DNA from: Breoghania sp037026715
GTDB taxonomy: Bacteria > Pseudomonadota > Alphaproteobacteria > Rhizobiales > Stappiaceae
Assembly: GCF_037026715.1 (NCBI RefSeq)
Contig: NZ_JBANCG010000012.1
Coordinates: forward strand, 1-64,000
Length of the DNA stretch: 64,000 bases
Direction: 5' to 3'
Every line of letters starts with the position of its first letter. The first letter of the stretch is position 1. Below, piece by piece: positions 8,985-18,110 of this stretch. Below the pieces are notes generated by a model. It did not search any database and was not told where the DNA came from. It saw only the letters and a program-made list of their open reading frames with translations. The position numbers and the translations under genes are program-made.

Positions 8985-9019
8985 AGGGGTCGTGGGTTCG
9001 AATCCCGCCGCTCCGACCA
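8985..9019 (+). other. tRNA 3'-end fragment, probable attachment site
   Basis: The sequence contains a perfect T arm (stem GTGGG 8992-8996, loop TTCGAAT, stem CCCGC 9004-9008), the acceptor 3' strand CGCTCCG (9009-9015), discriminator A and an encoded CCA (9017-9019). The matching 5' acceptor strand CGGAGCG is not found at the expected distance upstream (around 8940), so this is not a whole tRNA. The T arm and acceptor resemble alphaproteobacterial tRNA-Pro. A 3' tRNA end next to an integrase gene is the classical mark left by site-specific integration. The partner repeat is not seen in the window, so the island probably extends beyond position 1. Confidence 0.7.
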
Positions 9020-9160
9020 TTTTTCTTCAAAAAATCGTCGGCCTCTCCGCAACGCTCTTCTTGCGCGCTCTCCCGGCAGGACACCCGCGAGACATTTGAG
9101 TGCGCGGGCCCGTCGCCTTACCCAAAGCTGAATTCGCAGGCCTTTGTCACGACCAGCACG

Positions 9161-10057
9161 TCAAAGCACAAGCTGGCGGAAGTGATCGACCAGGAAATCG
9201 ACAAGCGCCCGGATACGTCGCGGGACCAGATCCATTTCCGGGCGGACGATCGAGATCGACGTGTCCGATTCAGGATCGCGGTATTCGTCGAGCAGCGGAA
9301 CGAGCAGACCCGCGTCGATATCCTGTGCCACCAGAAACATCGGCAGCCATGCGATCCCGTGGCCCGCCCGACAGGCGGTGTGGAGGGTTTCGAGCGAGTT
9401 GCACGCAAAACCGCGGCCGAGCTCATGGCGCTGACCGCCCTCCCACTGAAGCCCCCAGTCGTTGAACGCACCGGGAAGATTGAGCCGCATGCAGCGATGA
9501 TCCGCCAGATCGCGCGGCCGCCGCGGCCGCCCGTGCCGGTCGAGATAGCTTGGCGCGGCGCAGACGATCCGCCGGTTGGTGATCAGCTTGCGGCTCATAA
9601 GACTTGAATCGGGCAGTTTCGCGCTGCGGATCGCAATGTCCATCCGCTCGCGCAACAGATCCACGATCCCGTCGGTGATCGTCAGATCGATCTCCACCTG
9701 CGGATGCTGGCGCATGAATTCCAGCAATGCGGGAACGACATGCATCTGCCCCAGCGCGTTGGAGGTCGTCACCCGGATCCCGCCCCGGAGCTCCCCAGTC
9801 CCTTCCGAAATCTCGTCCTCGATCGTCTCCAGCCGGCGCAGGATTTCACGTGTTTCGCGGGAATAGAGCTCTCCGGCCTGTGTCAGATGCATCTGGCGGG
9901 TCGAGCGGACCAGCAGTTGCACGCCAAGCCGCTCTTCCAGCTGGCTGACCCGCTTGCTGACGGCGGAGTGGGTCATGCCGAGCGCCCGCGCGGCGGCCGA
10001 AAAGCTGCCGGCGTCAAGCACCGCATGAAAGATCGAGATATCGAGATCGTGCCTCAT
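9161..10057 (-). CDS. LysR-family transcriptional regulator
   Basis: A 298-residue protein with the N-terminal winged helix-turn-helix of LysR regulators (AVLDAGSFSAAARALGMTHS, then AVSKRVSQLEERLGVQLLVR) and a C-terminal periplasmic-binding-protein-like effector domain. It is divergent from the dioxygenase gene at 10164 with about 105 bases between, so it probably controls that gene and the following MFS gene. The effector is unknown; a carnitine- or betaine-like compound would fit the neighbour. Confidence 0.88.
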   Translation of the reverse strand: MRHDLDISIFHAVLDAGSFSAAARALGMTHSAVSKRVSQLEERLGVQLLVRSTRQMHLTQAGELYSRETREILRRLETIEDEISEGTGELRGGIRVTTSNALGQMHVVPALLEFMRQHPQVEIDLTITDGIVDLLRERMDIAIRSAKLPDSSLMSRKLITNRRIVCAAPSYLDRHGRPRRPRDLADHRCMRLNLPGAFNDWGLQWEGGQRHELGRGFACNSLETLHTACRAGHGIAWLPMFLVAQDIDAGLLVPLLDEYRDPESDTSISIVRPEMDLVPRRIRALVDFLVDHFRQLVL

Positions 10058-10163
10058 CTGTTCCAGTTAGGCACAGGTGATGACGAGGTTCAATAGCTTC
10101 TCAGGCAAATCGAGCGAAATTACTCTTGGCCTATTCCGAACCGAATACTTTTTGGAGGCCAAA

Positions 10164-11450
10164 ATGTTCATCTTCCCCACCGTTGATCAAAGCCAAAGCA
10201 CCCCGATCGAGACAGCGCCGGACCGCAAATGCGACGGGCAATGCAAGGGGCAATGCAAGTGCGCGTTGCCCTCGGTCGATATGGCCGATCTTCGCCGCTA
10301 CCGTTTCGATATTCCGCTGACCCGCGTCACCAGGATCTCCGATGAAGCGATCCGGGTGACCTGGAAGGATGGCGAGGAAGACGACTTCCACTTCGCGTGG
10401 CTGCGTGACAACGATCCGCATCCCACGTCGCGTCATCGCCATTCCCGCGAACGGCTGGTGCGTCTGCTCGACGTGTCCTGCGACATTCGCCCCGCCGAGG
10501 TGTCCATTCAGGACGATGGCGCGCTTCTGATCCGCTGGTCGCAGACCGATTGCGACCATCAAAGCGCCTTCGACGCGGGCTGGCTGCGTGCGCATCGCTA
10601 CGGCCACGTGATCCGCAACGGGTCCCGGAGCGCGGCCCGCATGCCCAGCCGGCCCCGCCCGATCGAGGTCGACTGGAACGCCGTCATGAACGACGATGAC
10701 GCGCTCTTTTCCTGGCTCGAAGGATATCTGACGCGCGGCTGGTCGATCATTTCCGGCGTGCCTGACGAAAAAGGCCCGGCGGTCGCTTTTGGCCAACGCA
10801 TCGGCACCGTTCGCTCCAGCAATTTCGGCTTCTGCTTCGACGTGCGCTCCAAGGCGGCTCCGATCTCGAACGCCTATACGGCGCATTACCTGCCGCTGCA
10901 CACCGATCTGCCGCATTACGAACTGCCGCCGGGCCTGCAGATCCTGCATTGCCTTGCCAACGAGGCCGAGGGCGGCGCATCGCTCATGGCGGACGGGCTC
11001 GCGGTCGCCCACCTGCTGCGCCGCACCGAACCGGACGTCTTCGCCCGGCTGTCGGGCACCCCGGTCGCGTTCCGTTTTCAGGATGCCGAAAGCGAATTCA
11101 ACGCGCGCCATCCCATCATCGAATGCGATGGGGCGGGAAACCCGGTCCATGTGAACTGGTCGAACAGCACGCTCGCCCCGCTCGATGCTCCTTTTGAGGA
11201 CATGCCGGCACTGCGCGCCGCGATCCAGCGCTTCGTCGCGCTGATCGAAAGCCCCCGCTTTCTGATCGAGCGCAAGCTGGAAGCCGGCGAGATGCTGGTT
11301 TTCGACAACCGGCGGATGCTGCACGGCCGCACGGCCTTCAAGCCGGAGACCGGCGCCCGGCACTTCCAGGGCTGTTACCTCGATACCGCCGAGGTGCTCA
11401 GCCGGCGGAACGCCCTCGCCCGCCGCGATCCGTTTCTGCGCTTTGTTTGA
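10164..11450 (+). CDS. Gamma-butyrobetaine hydroxylase-like 2-oxoglutarate/Fe(II) dioxygenase
   Basis: A 428-residue protein; the ATG at 10164 follows GGAGG with good spacing. After a short cysteine-rich N terminus (CDGQCKGQCKC) comes a DUF971-like N-terminal domain (ISDEAIRVTWKDGEEDDFHF, FAWLRDNDPH), the arrangement of gamma-butyrobetaine dioxygenase and trimethyllysine dioxygenase. The TauD-like catalytic domain shows the iron ligands H-x-D (LPLHTDLPHYE) and the distal His (RRMLHGRTAF), and the 2-oxoglutarate-binding Arg (ETGARHFQG). It probably hydroxylates a small betaine or amino-acid derivative in the cytoplasm. The adjacent MFS transporter and LysR regulator suggest an uptake or export and catabolism unit. 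Exact substrate not determined. Confidence 0.82.
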   Translation: MFIFPTVDQSQSTPIETAPDRKCDGQCKGQCKCALPSVDMADLRRYRFDIPLTRVTRISDEAIRVTWKDGEEDDFHFAWLRDNDPHPTSRHRHSRERLVRLLDVSCDIRPAEVSIQDDGALLIRWSQTDCDHQSAFDAGWLRAHRYGHVIRNGSRSAARMPSRPRPIEVDWNAVMNDDDALFSWLEGYLTRGWSIISGVPDEKGPAVAFGQRIGTVRSSNFGFCFDVRSKAAPISNAYTAHYLPLHTDLPHYELPPGLQILHCLANEAEGGASLMADGLAVAHLLRRTEPDVFARLSGTPVAFRFQDAESEFNARHPIIECDGAGNPVHVNWSNSTLAPLDAPFEDMPALRAAIQRFVALIESPRFLIERKLEAGEMLVFDNRRMLHGRTAFKPETGARHFQGCYLDTAEVLSRRNALARRDPFLRFV

Positions 11451-11500
11451 ACCATTCCACCCCGCTCGCATGTCGGGCGGGGCCTATCGGGAAAAGTCCA

Positions 11501-12697
11501 ATGTCCATTCACACCTCCTCCCCTACCCGCATTGCCGATAACGCGAACATTTTCGGTCTCGTCCGCGCCTTTGGATACATCCTCACCGGTGTCCTCGCCT
11601 TCGGGCTGGCAACGGGCGGGCTGTTTCCGCTGATCGGATTGCGTCTTCAGGAACAGGGCGCAAGCGACCTGCTGATCGGGCTGATCACCTCCGTCTTTTT
11701 CGCCGGAACCTTCGCCGCCTCCCTCCTGACGGAGCGCATCATCGCGCGGATCCGCCACGTGCGGACGTTCTCCTTCCTCGCGGCGACCGCGGGCATCAGC
11801 ACCATCGGCCTCGCCCTGAGCGACGCGGCGATCGTCTGGGTCGTGCTGCGCTTCGTCACCGGCTTCTGCCTCGGCGGCTATTACGTCGTCGTCGAAAGCT
11901 GGATCAACTACGCGGCGTCGAACAACACGCGTGCCCGTGGCATGTCGATCTATGAGGCCACCCGCATGCTCGGCATCGCCATCAGCCCCTTCGTGCTGGG
12001 CTTCGGCCTGGGCGGAGAACCCTACGTGCTTGCGGGGCTGCTGTTCATCCTCGCGATCATCCCGCTCGTCTTCTGCACGCTTGAAGAGCCGCGCCAGAAC
12101 GCGCCGGGCACCTTGCCGTTCACCCGGCTTCTGGCCGCCGCGCCGCTTGGCATTCTCGCGGCCTTCGTCTCCGGCTCCGTCAATGCCGCCTTTTACGGCA
12201 TGTCGGGGGTGTACGGTGCGCGGGCCGGACTGTCCTCGACCGAAATCGCCTTCTTCATCGCCGCGATGCTGATCGGACCGACCTTCAGCCATCCCATCAT
12301 GGGCGCCGCGGCCGACCGTGTGGGACGCCTGCCGGTTCTGCTGATCGCAGCCGTGGGCTCGGCCACCGCCGCGGCGATGATCGCGCTGCTGACGCCGGGC
12401 TTCTGGGGCCTTGCCGGCCTCAGCTTCCTGGTCGGCGGCTTCAGCCACCCGGTCTATTCCCTCGGCGTGGCCTACGTGAACGATCAGCTCGATCCGGGCG
12501 ACTTCGTGCGCGCCGGCGGGGCTCTCCTGATCGCCTTCTGCCTGGGCACGACATTCGGCCCGACGGCGGCGGCGCTCACCATGTCCGCCTTCGGCGATAT
12601 CGGCCTTTACATCTTCCTGGCGGCAATCCTGCTGAGCGTCGCAGCCGCCGTCGTCGTGACGCAAGGCCGCACGAACCGGGTCATGCAGACCCTGTAA
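11501..12697 (+). CDS. MFS transporter
   Basis: A 398-residue, 12-helix membrane protein of the major facilitator superfamily; the first helix is GYILTGVLAFGLATGGLFPL, the loop 2-3 motif is replaced by ERIIARIRHVRT, and the second half repeats the pattern (AAADRVGRLPVLLIA). The ATG at 11501 has GGGAAAAG upstream. It lies 50 bases after the dioxygenase gene and ends at a strong terminator, so the two form one transcription unit. Substrate unknown; likely the substrate or product of the dioxygenase. Confidence 0.85.
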   Translation: MSIHTSSPTRIADNANIFGLVRAFGYILTGVLAFGLATGGLFPLIGLRLQEQGASDLLIGLITSVFFAGTFAASLLTERIIARIRHVRTFSFLAATAGISTIGLALSDAAIVWVVLRFVTGFCLGGYYVVVESWINYAASNNTRARGMSIYEATRMLGIAISPFVLGFGLGGEPYVLAGLLFILAIIPLVFCTLEEPRQNAPGTLPFTRLLAAAPLGILAAFVSGSVNAAFYGMSGVYGARAGLSSTEIAFFIAAMLIGPTFSHPIMGAAADRVGRLPVLLIAAVGSATAAAMIALLTPGFWGLAGLSFLVGGFSHPVYSLGVAYVNDQLDPGDFVRAGGALLIAFCLGTTFGPTAAALTMSAFGDIGLYIFLAAILLSVAAAVVVTQGRTNRVMQTL

Positions 12698-12723
12698 CGT
12701 TCACGACCGCCCCTCCAAACGAC

Positions 12724-12755
12724 AAAGACAGCCGGCCACGCGCCGGCTGTCTTTT
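12724..12755 (+). terminator. Rho-independent terminator after the MFS gene
   Basis: A perfect 13-bp stem (AAAGACAGCCGGC with GCCGGCTGTCTTT) and a 5-base loop, ending in TTTT. It lies 27 bases after the stop codon at 12697. Confidence 0.85.
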
Positions 12756-13203
12756 CGTGCTGTCGTGTTGTGGAAATGGCTGCCGATGAGATCGAGCGAC
12801 CTCCCGTTGAAAATGCACTGCCCGCACGGTGGAAATCGTCACACCGCCCCCTTCCCCTCTGACCGACCTTGCGAAGATCGGTCCGGCGACGCGTCCGCAC
12901 CAGAGCACGGGTATTCGGAAAGCACGTATCGGGAAAACGGCGTCCCCGGCCCGGCCGTGCCAGAAGGTTCAAACTTGCCGGACGTCTCGGGCGCCCAGAG
13001 CCCGCATGCACGCCCGACGTCCCGTTCAAATTCAGCCCGCTTTTTTTCGTATTCCTGAAGTTTTGATTTTGATGTATGAAAATATACCTCGATCCAATAA
13101 ATAATAAATATATTATTAGTTAATATATTTATTGAATACGAAAATATCGAATTGATATATTCCGTTTATATGCAATTTTACTCATCTCCCGGGAGGATTT
13201 TCG
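12756..13203. other. Intergenic region, AT-rich on its right side
   Basis: No convincing gene. The left part is of normal GC. The last 150 bases (about 13060-13200) are strongly AT-rich and end in GGGAGGA just before the TenA-like gene, so they probably hold that gene's promoter. The sharp composition change is unusual for this chromosome. Confidence 0.5.
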
Positions 13204-14013
13204 ATGCTTGGAAACCGCCGCCTCGGAAATATTCAGCACATCATCGACAAGTTCCAGCTGGATCCGTCGAAACCCGCACCGGATTCGCTCTTCTTCAAGA
13301 TGTGGGATGCCGCCAAGCCGATCGCCGAGGCCACCTATGAGCTGCCCTTCTTGCAGGGCATTCTGAAAGGCACGCTCGACCCGAACAGCTATGGCGCCTA
13401 CAACGTTGCCGACGCCTATTATTGCGACAACGGTGCTGAGGACTACGGTACGGCAGCCGGCCGCGCCGACGGATTTCCGGTGCTCCGGGAGTTCCTTCTC
13501 TACAAGAAGCAACGATACGAGAAATACAACGACAGCTTCTCGCAGACCTGGCATCTGAAAGGCACCGACGGCATCGCGCCGCCGAAGGCGGTGAGCATCT
13601 ATGTTCGCTACGAGGAGATCGTCACATCCCTGCTGACGCCCGCCTATTGCCTGGTGGCGATGCTGCCGTGCGAATACCTTTGGTACTGGCTGGCGCATGA
13701 AATGGGCACCCCGAAAAGCGGCAATCTCTATGCCTCCTGGATCACCGGCAACGATTATCCCGATGGCGCCTATGCCATGGGCAATGTTCTGGACACTTAC
13801 CAGAAGGAGTATCCCCACCTCGTGGAAACCGATCAGGCCGTCTGGCTCTACCAGTTCGCCACCTATTGCGAATACGCGGATTTCGCGTCCGGCACCGGCG
13901 CCATCACCCGTCTGCCCAGCAGCCTCGGGCTGAAGGCGCCCAACACCGCCTGGGCCAATGGCTGGAGCGAACTCAACCGCCTGTACGAGGAGTTCGAAAA
14001 CCTCGCGATCTGA
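13204..14013 (+). CDS. TenA/THI-4/PqqC-like (heme-oxygenase fold) protein
   Basis: A 269-residue protein starting at ATG 13204, preceded by GGGAGGATTTTCG. The sequence has the pattern of the TenA/THI-4 all-helical family: LPFLQGILKGTLDPNSYGAY near residue 55 and YLWYWLAHEM near residue 160. Classical TenA proteins (about 220-230 residues) are thiaminases or aminopyrimidine aminohydrolases; this one is longer and diverged, so the same reaction cannot be assumed. It stands alone, followed by a cobalamin riboswitch and bluB. It may act on a thiamine- or pyrroloquinoline-like substrate or be a di-iron oxidase of the same fold. Confidence 0.6.
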   Translation: MLGNRRLGNIQHIIDKFQLDPSKPAPDSLFFKMWDAAKPIAEATYELPFLQGILKGTLDPNSYGAYNVADAYYCDNGAEDYGTAAGRADGFPVLREFLLYKKQRYEKYNDSFSQTWHLKGTDGIAPPKAVSIYVRYEEIVTSLLTPAYCLVAMLPCEYLWYWLAHEMGTPKSGNLYASWITGNDYPDGAYAMGNVLDTYQKEYPHLVETDQAVWLYQFATYCEYADFASGTGAITRLPSSLGLKAPNTAWANGWSELNRLYEEFENLAI

Positions 14014-14289
14014 CGCGACTTCGCTCTCGTCCACGCCTCGCCGGCGCGGAAATCGCTTGGCCGGGAGAAGGCGAATGCCTCTCTTCCGGCCCACCGCGGC
14101 CACACGTTTCCCCCGTCACCTTCCCCCTGGCAGACGCAAGTGGCCTGCCCTTCCAGACGACCGCCCGGATGAGCGCTTCCGCACATTCCTCAGAGCCCAG
14201 CGCCTCAGACCCCCTCGCCTCAGAACCCGGCACGAAAATGATATCGATCGCTTCCGCCGGACCATGAAACCCTTTATCACGAGCCCGTC

Positions 14290-14462
14290 CGGTGCCCCCA
14301 TGCGCGATGCGGCGGGAATAATCGGGAACACGGTGAAAATCCGTGACGTGCCCAACGCTGTGAGGTGGACCGGGCGGCTTATGCCACTGGCTTGCGGGGA
14401 ACAGCCCCCAAGGCCGGGAAGGCGCCGCTGCGGGGCGAAGCCAAGTCAGAAGACCGGCCGGA
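14290..14462 (+). promoter_or_regulatory. Cobalamin (AdoCbl) riboswitch upstream of bluB
   Basis: The sequence shows the conserved elements in order: GGTGCC, then GGGAACACGGTGAAAATCCG with GACGTGCCCAACGCTGT, GAGG, ATGCCACTGG, GGCCGGGAAGGCG, and the closing AAGCCAAGTCAGAAGACCGG. This matches the B12-box and flanking helices of cobalamin riboswitches. It ends about 65 bases before the bluB start, so high cobalamin should lower bluB expression. The outer helix ends are estimated. Confidence 0.88.
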
Positions 14463-14526
14463 CGACATTGCCCCCGACGCACGGACAGCGTCGGAGGGCT
14501 CAGGCGTGTCGGACAGGGGATATGTC

Positions 14527-15261
14527 ATGCAGCCAACGGAAAAGCCCGCCTCATCGAAACCGGCCCAACCGAACCAGGCCCAACGGAAACCGGACCATCT
14601 GAAACCGGCCGGCCCCTTCAGCGCACAGGAACGCGCGGCCGTCTACCGCGCCATCCACGAACGCCGCGATGTGCGCGGCCAGTTCCTGCCCCATCCGATC
14701 GATGACGACGCGCTTGCCCGCATTCTCGGCGCGGCGCACGCAGCACCCTCGGTCGGCTTCTCGCAGCCGTGGAACTTCATTCTCGTGCGAGATCCCGGCG
14801 TGCGCGCGGCGGTGCGCCAGGCCTTCGAGCGCGCCAACGCGGAAGCCGGCGCTATGTTTCAGGGCGAGCGCCGGGCGCTCTACCCCAGGCTCAAGCTGCA
14901 GGGTATCGACGAGGCGCCGCTCAACATCTGCGTCACCTGCGATCGCGAGCGCGACGGCCCGGTCGTGCTCGGCCGCACGCACGACGCCGACACCGATCTC
15001 TATTCCACCGTCTGCGCCGTGCAGAACCTGTGGCTTGCCGCCCGCGCGGAGGGCATAGGCGTAGGCTGGGTGAGCATTTTCCACGGCGAAGACCTCGGCC
15101 GCATCCTCGCCCTGCCCGATCATGTGGTGCCCGTCGCCTATCTCTGCCTTGGCCACGTGCGCGAACTCTACGAGGTTCCCGAGCTTCAGTTGGCCGGCTG
15201 GGGGCGCAGGCAGCCGCTTCAGGATCTCGTCTTCACCGACCGCTGGGGCGGCAAGCCCTAG
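14527..15261 (+). CDS. bluB: 5,6-dimethylbenzimidazole synthase
   Basis: A 244-residue flavin-destructase of the nitroreductase fold. BluB converts reduced FMN and O2 into 5,6-dimethylbenzimidazole, the lower ligand of vitamin B12. Family signatures are visible: VYRAIHERRDVRGQFLPHPI at the start of the domain, HAAPSVGFSQPWNFILVRDP for FMN binding and AEGIGVGWVSIFHGEDLGRI near the C terminus. The N-terminal 35 residues are a proline- and lysine-rich tail. The cobalamin riboswitch directly upstream supports the assignment. The ATG at 14527 is chosen because it lies after the riboswitch; an upstream in-frame start would fall inside it. Confidence 0.9.
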   Translation: MQPTEKPASSKPAQPNQAQRKPDHLKPAGPFSAQERAAVYRAIHERRDVRGQFLPHPIDDDALARILGAAHAAPSVGFSQPWNFILVRDPGVRAAVRQAFERANAEAGAMFQGERRALYPRLKLQGIDEAPLNICVTCDRERDGPVVLGRTHDADTDLYSTVCAVQNLWLAARAEGIGVGWVSIFHGEDLGRILALPDHVVPVAYLCLGHVRELYEVPELQLAGWGRRQPLQDLVFTDRWGGKP

Positions 15262-15321
15262 CGCGACACGTCGCGGGGCGCGGAGCCCGAAGCTCAACGT
15301 CCCGCGCCCGGTATCCTGCGT

Positions 15322-16296
15322 TCAGCAGCCCGCCACGCAGGTGCCGCCTTCGTCGAATTCCATCGTCTTGCCGGAAAGCGGAACGTGGGCCGGCACCTTC
15401 ACCGCCATCAGGAAGGCTTCGGTGCGGGTGCCCTTCACGACCTCGCCGTTCTGCGTCGCCTCCTCGTTGGCGTGCGAGGGGATGACGGAGGCCGGGTGCA
15501 CCAGTTCGTCGACAACCCAGGCCGCTTCCTTGGGGCCCGTGGTGAACGTGTCGCCGATATTGATGACGACGAGCTTGGCGTCGTAGAAGCCGCGCACGAC
15601 GGTTTCCTGCTCCGCCGTCATGCCGGTGTCGCCCGACAGGTAGGCCACGAGCCCGTTGGAAAAGCGCAGGATATAGCCGGTCGGCGGTCCCGCATAGCCG
15701 GCGATGCCGGCCGCTTCCATCGCCTTGCCAAGGTCGCCGCCGATGAGATCGGGCGAAACGCCGTTGGAATGCACTGCCGGCACGGTGGAAATCGTCACAC
15801 CCCCCACCTTCACCGAGCCGCCGAAGCGCGCCAGCACGGAATTTTCCGGGTCCCCACCAAGCGCCTTCAGCTTGGCTGCGAAGAAGGCCGGCATCTCCGA
15901 GCCGGTGACGATCTTCGCGCCCTTGGCGAACGCGATCTGGGCGACGTTTGTATCCGGGCGCGCATCGACGGAAAGATCGGGCTTGGCGCAGGTTCCCGCG
16001 TTCACCGCACTGGTGCGGCGCGGGCCGACATGGTCGCCGTGCAGGTGGGAGACCAGCAGCGCATCGATGTCGCCGAGGCGCGGATCGTCCGGCCCGGCAA
16101 CGGTCATGCCCGCATCGTAGAGAAGCCGCGTGCCATCGGGATCCTCGAACAGAAGCGCCCGGTCGAGCCGGCAGAACTCCCCGGTCTGCCCCCCAAGCGG
16201 CGTGACCTTGACGGTCTCGGCCGCCGAAAGGCTTGCGCCGGGCAGAAAGCCGAGCAGAAGGGATGCGGCGCCCGCGGCAAGGATCGTGCGTTTCAT
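15322..16296 (-). CDS. Periplasmic metallo-beta-lactamase-fold hydrolase
   Basis: A 324-residue protein with a signal peptide (KRTILAAGAASLLLGFLPGA, cleavage near LSAAE). The zinc-binding motif is SHLHGDHVG (H-x-H-x-D-H), with further ligands in AVHSNG, LSGDTGM and IPSHANEE. This is the pattern of UlaG-like or zinc-dependent metal hydrolases. Substrate unknown. It is convergent with bluB; a GC-rich inverted repeat in the 60 bases between them could serve as a terminator for both. A di-cysteine end (GGTCVAGC) is unusual. Confidence 0.75.
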   Translation of the reverse strand: MKRTILAAGAASLLLGFLPGASLSAAETVKVTPLGGQTGEFCRLDRALLFEDPDGTRLLYDAGMTVAGPDDPRLGDIDALLVSHLHGDHVGPRRTSAVNAGTCAKPDLSVDARPDTNVAQIAFAKGAKIVTGSEMPAFFAAKLKALGGDPENSVLARFGGSVKVGGVTISTVPAVHSNGVSPDLIGGDLGKAMEAAGIAGYAGPPTGYILRFSNGLVAYLSGDTGMTAEQETVVRGFYDAKLVVINIGDTFTTGPKEAAWVVDELVHPASVIPSHANEEATQNGEVVKGTRTEAFLMAVKVPAHVPLSGKTMEFDEGGTCVAGC

Positions 16297-16438
16297 CGGT
16301 ACCCCCAAGTCTGTCCAACGCGTAAGTCTGGTCAACGCGTCCGGATTCGCGCGATGCGGTGAAGGATTGCGCAGCACTTTGCGGACAAGATGGCAACATG
16401 CTGCCCCATCCCGGACCGATTGAGAGCCCGGCGATGCG

Positions 16439-17152
16439 TCAGCGTGCCTGATCGAGGATCCGCTTGCACTCCAGCAGTTCAAACAGCGTCGCCTGCAGCC
16501 GGCGCACGTCGTCCTTGGCAAGCGTACGGTCGCCATCGCCCCCCGTATCGCCGCGCAGGCGATCGAGCAGCCGGAAGGAAGAGCGCTGCGGCTCGCCGCC
16601 CACCTCGTCGGCCAGCACGTCGCGCGGCAGCGGTTCGTCAGGGACAAGCCCCGGCGCTGCCCGCTGCGGCGCGGGCGCGGTCTCGCCGGCAAATGGCGCG
16701 CCAGGCTGAGCCGGGATCATGGCAGGCTGGGCGGGCGGGCGCACGGCGGTCTGGGTCGGCCGCAAGCGCGGCTGCGGGGCGTTGCCCGCAGGGCCCGGCG
16801 GCTGGGAAGGCGCCGCGGTCGGCTCGTCCTCGTCATCCTCGGGCTGCGGGCCGCCCGGCGCCCCGCTCTCGATGCCGCGGCCGACATCCATCACCCAGTG
16901 CACGCCGTTTTCCTTCAGAAGACGCTGCACGCCCTTGATGGTGTAGCCTTCGCCGTAAAGCAGCTTGCGGATGCCGGCCAGCAGATCGACATCGTCCGGC
17001 CGGTAATACCGCCGGCCACCACCACGCTTCAGCGGCTTGATCTGGGTGAAACGGGTCTCCCAGAAGCGCAGCACATGCTGGGGCAGGTCGAGTTCCGCTG
17101 CGACTTCACTGATCGTTCGAAACGCGTCCGGGCTCTTGTCCACTGGCTTCAA
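16439..17152 (-). CDS. MerR-family transcriptional regulator
   Basis: A 237-residue protein. The first 70 residues are a MerR winged helix (FRTISEVAAELDLPQHVLRF, WETRFTQIKPLKRGGGRRYY). A long low-complexity Pro/Ala/Gln linker follows and a short helical C-terminal end (RRLQATLFELLECKRILDQA). This MerR protein downstream of ihfA is a conserved partner of the plsX-fabH-ihfA cluster in alphaproteobacteria. Target and effector are not known. Confidence 0.85.
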   Translation of the reverse strand: MKPVDKSPDAFRTISEVAAELDLPQHVLRFWETRFTQIKPLKRGGGRRYYRPDDVDLLAGIRKLLYGEGYTIKGVQRLLKENGVHWVMDVGRGIESGAPGGPQPEDDEDEPTAAPSQPPGPAGNAPQPRLRPTQTAVRPPAQPAMIPAQPGAPFAGETAPAPQRAAPGLVPDEPLPRDVLADEVGGEPQRSSFRLLDRLRGDTGGDGDRTLAKDDVRRLQATLFELLECKRILDQAR

Positions 17153-17599
17153 TCACGTCTGCTGTCGGGGGATCTGCCCGATGGGCCGGAAGGGAGACGG
17201 TCCGTCCCCGCGACGCGGGAAGCGGGCCGTGCGATACGGCAAGGCCTGGAGATGCGAAGGCCTGCAGGTGCAAAGGGCCGTACCGGCCGGCCTGAAGAAC
17301 ATATCCCCGTTACGTTTCGTTCGTGCGGGAGAAACCGGCCTTTCCTGTCCCGCCCGCGCCCACCGGGACCCGAGCCACAGCCACGAGGCGCCGAGGCATC
17401 CGGATACCGGCCCCCTGCGCCCCAGGCTTCACGTCCGTCGCATCGGACAGCCTGCAAAACGGCACGGCTTCACGGCGACGCGACGTCGAGCACAGCCCCT
17501 GTCGTGTTCCCGATTACCCGCTGATGAAAGATGAGCCCCGTGCGGAAAGGTCGTACGACCGTCTCTGCGCGAGACTTTTCTTGCGGATGGCGCCGGGGG
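17153..17599. other. Intergenic region, no gene seen
   Basis: About 450 GC-rich bases between ihfA and the merR gene. I see no supported open frame, tRNA or clear terminator. It probably carries the promoter of the merR gene. Confidence 0.4.
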
Positions 17600-17923
17600 T
17601 CAGTCGCCGACCAGCGACTCGTTGATCTTCTGCTTCAGCACGTTGGACGGCCGGAAGACCATCACGCGCCGCGGCGAGATCGGCACCTCTTCGCCCGTCT
17701 TCGGGTTGCGGCCGATGCGCTCGCCCTTGGATCGCACGAGAAACGATCCGAACGACGACAGCTTCACCGCTTCACCGGTGACGAGACAGTCGGAAATCTC
17801 CGACAGCACCTGTTCGACGAGATCCGCGGATTCTGTACGCGACAGGCCGACCTTCTGATAGACGGCCTCGCAAAGATCCGCGCGGGTCACCGTTTTGCCG
17901 CTCATGGCCCCTCCTTCGGGCAA
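17600..17923 (-). CDS. ihfA: Integration host factor subunit alpha
   Basis: A 107-residue HU/IHF-fold DNA-bending protein (TRADLCEAVYQKVGLSRTES; LSSFGSFLVR; GRNPKTGEEVPISPRRVMVF). The GRNPKTGEEVPI arm inserts into the DNA minor groove. It partners with IhfB, encoded elsewhere. The gene follows fabH in the same direction, the usual alphaproteobacterial order. Confidence 0.95.
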   Translation of the reverse strand: MPEGGAMSGKTVTRADLCEAVYQKVGLSRTESADLVEQVLSEISDCLVTGEAVKLSSFGSFLVRSKGERIGRNPKTGEEVPISPRRVMVFRPSNVLKQKINESLVGD

Positions 17924-18110
17924 AAACGTTCACAAGTTTGAAATTCTTACGAAACTACAGCCGGCGAACACGGTATGCGTTCCCGTTGTAAGGGTCAACT
18001 GCCCAGGGGCGCCTGCCTGCACAAACCGTTGTCGCACCCGCCCCCGCGTGGCGATCGCACAACACCGGCGGCGCGGCGGGCCTTTATCGGAGCAAAATGC
18101 GGCACGCGCC

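Noticed and set aside
8940..9019. Complete tRNA gene
   Set aside because: The T arm and acceptor 3' strand are good, but no complementary 5' acceptor strand is present about 75 bases upstream.
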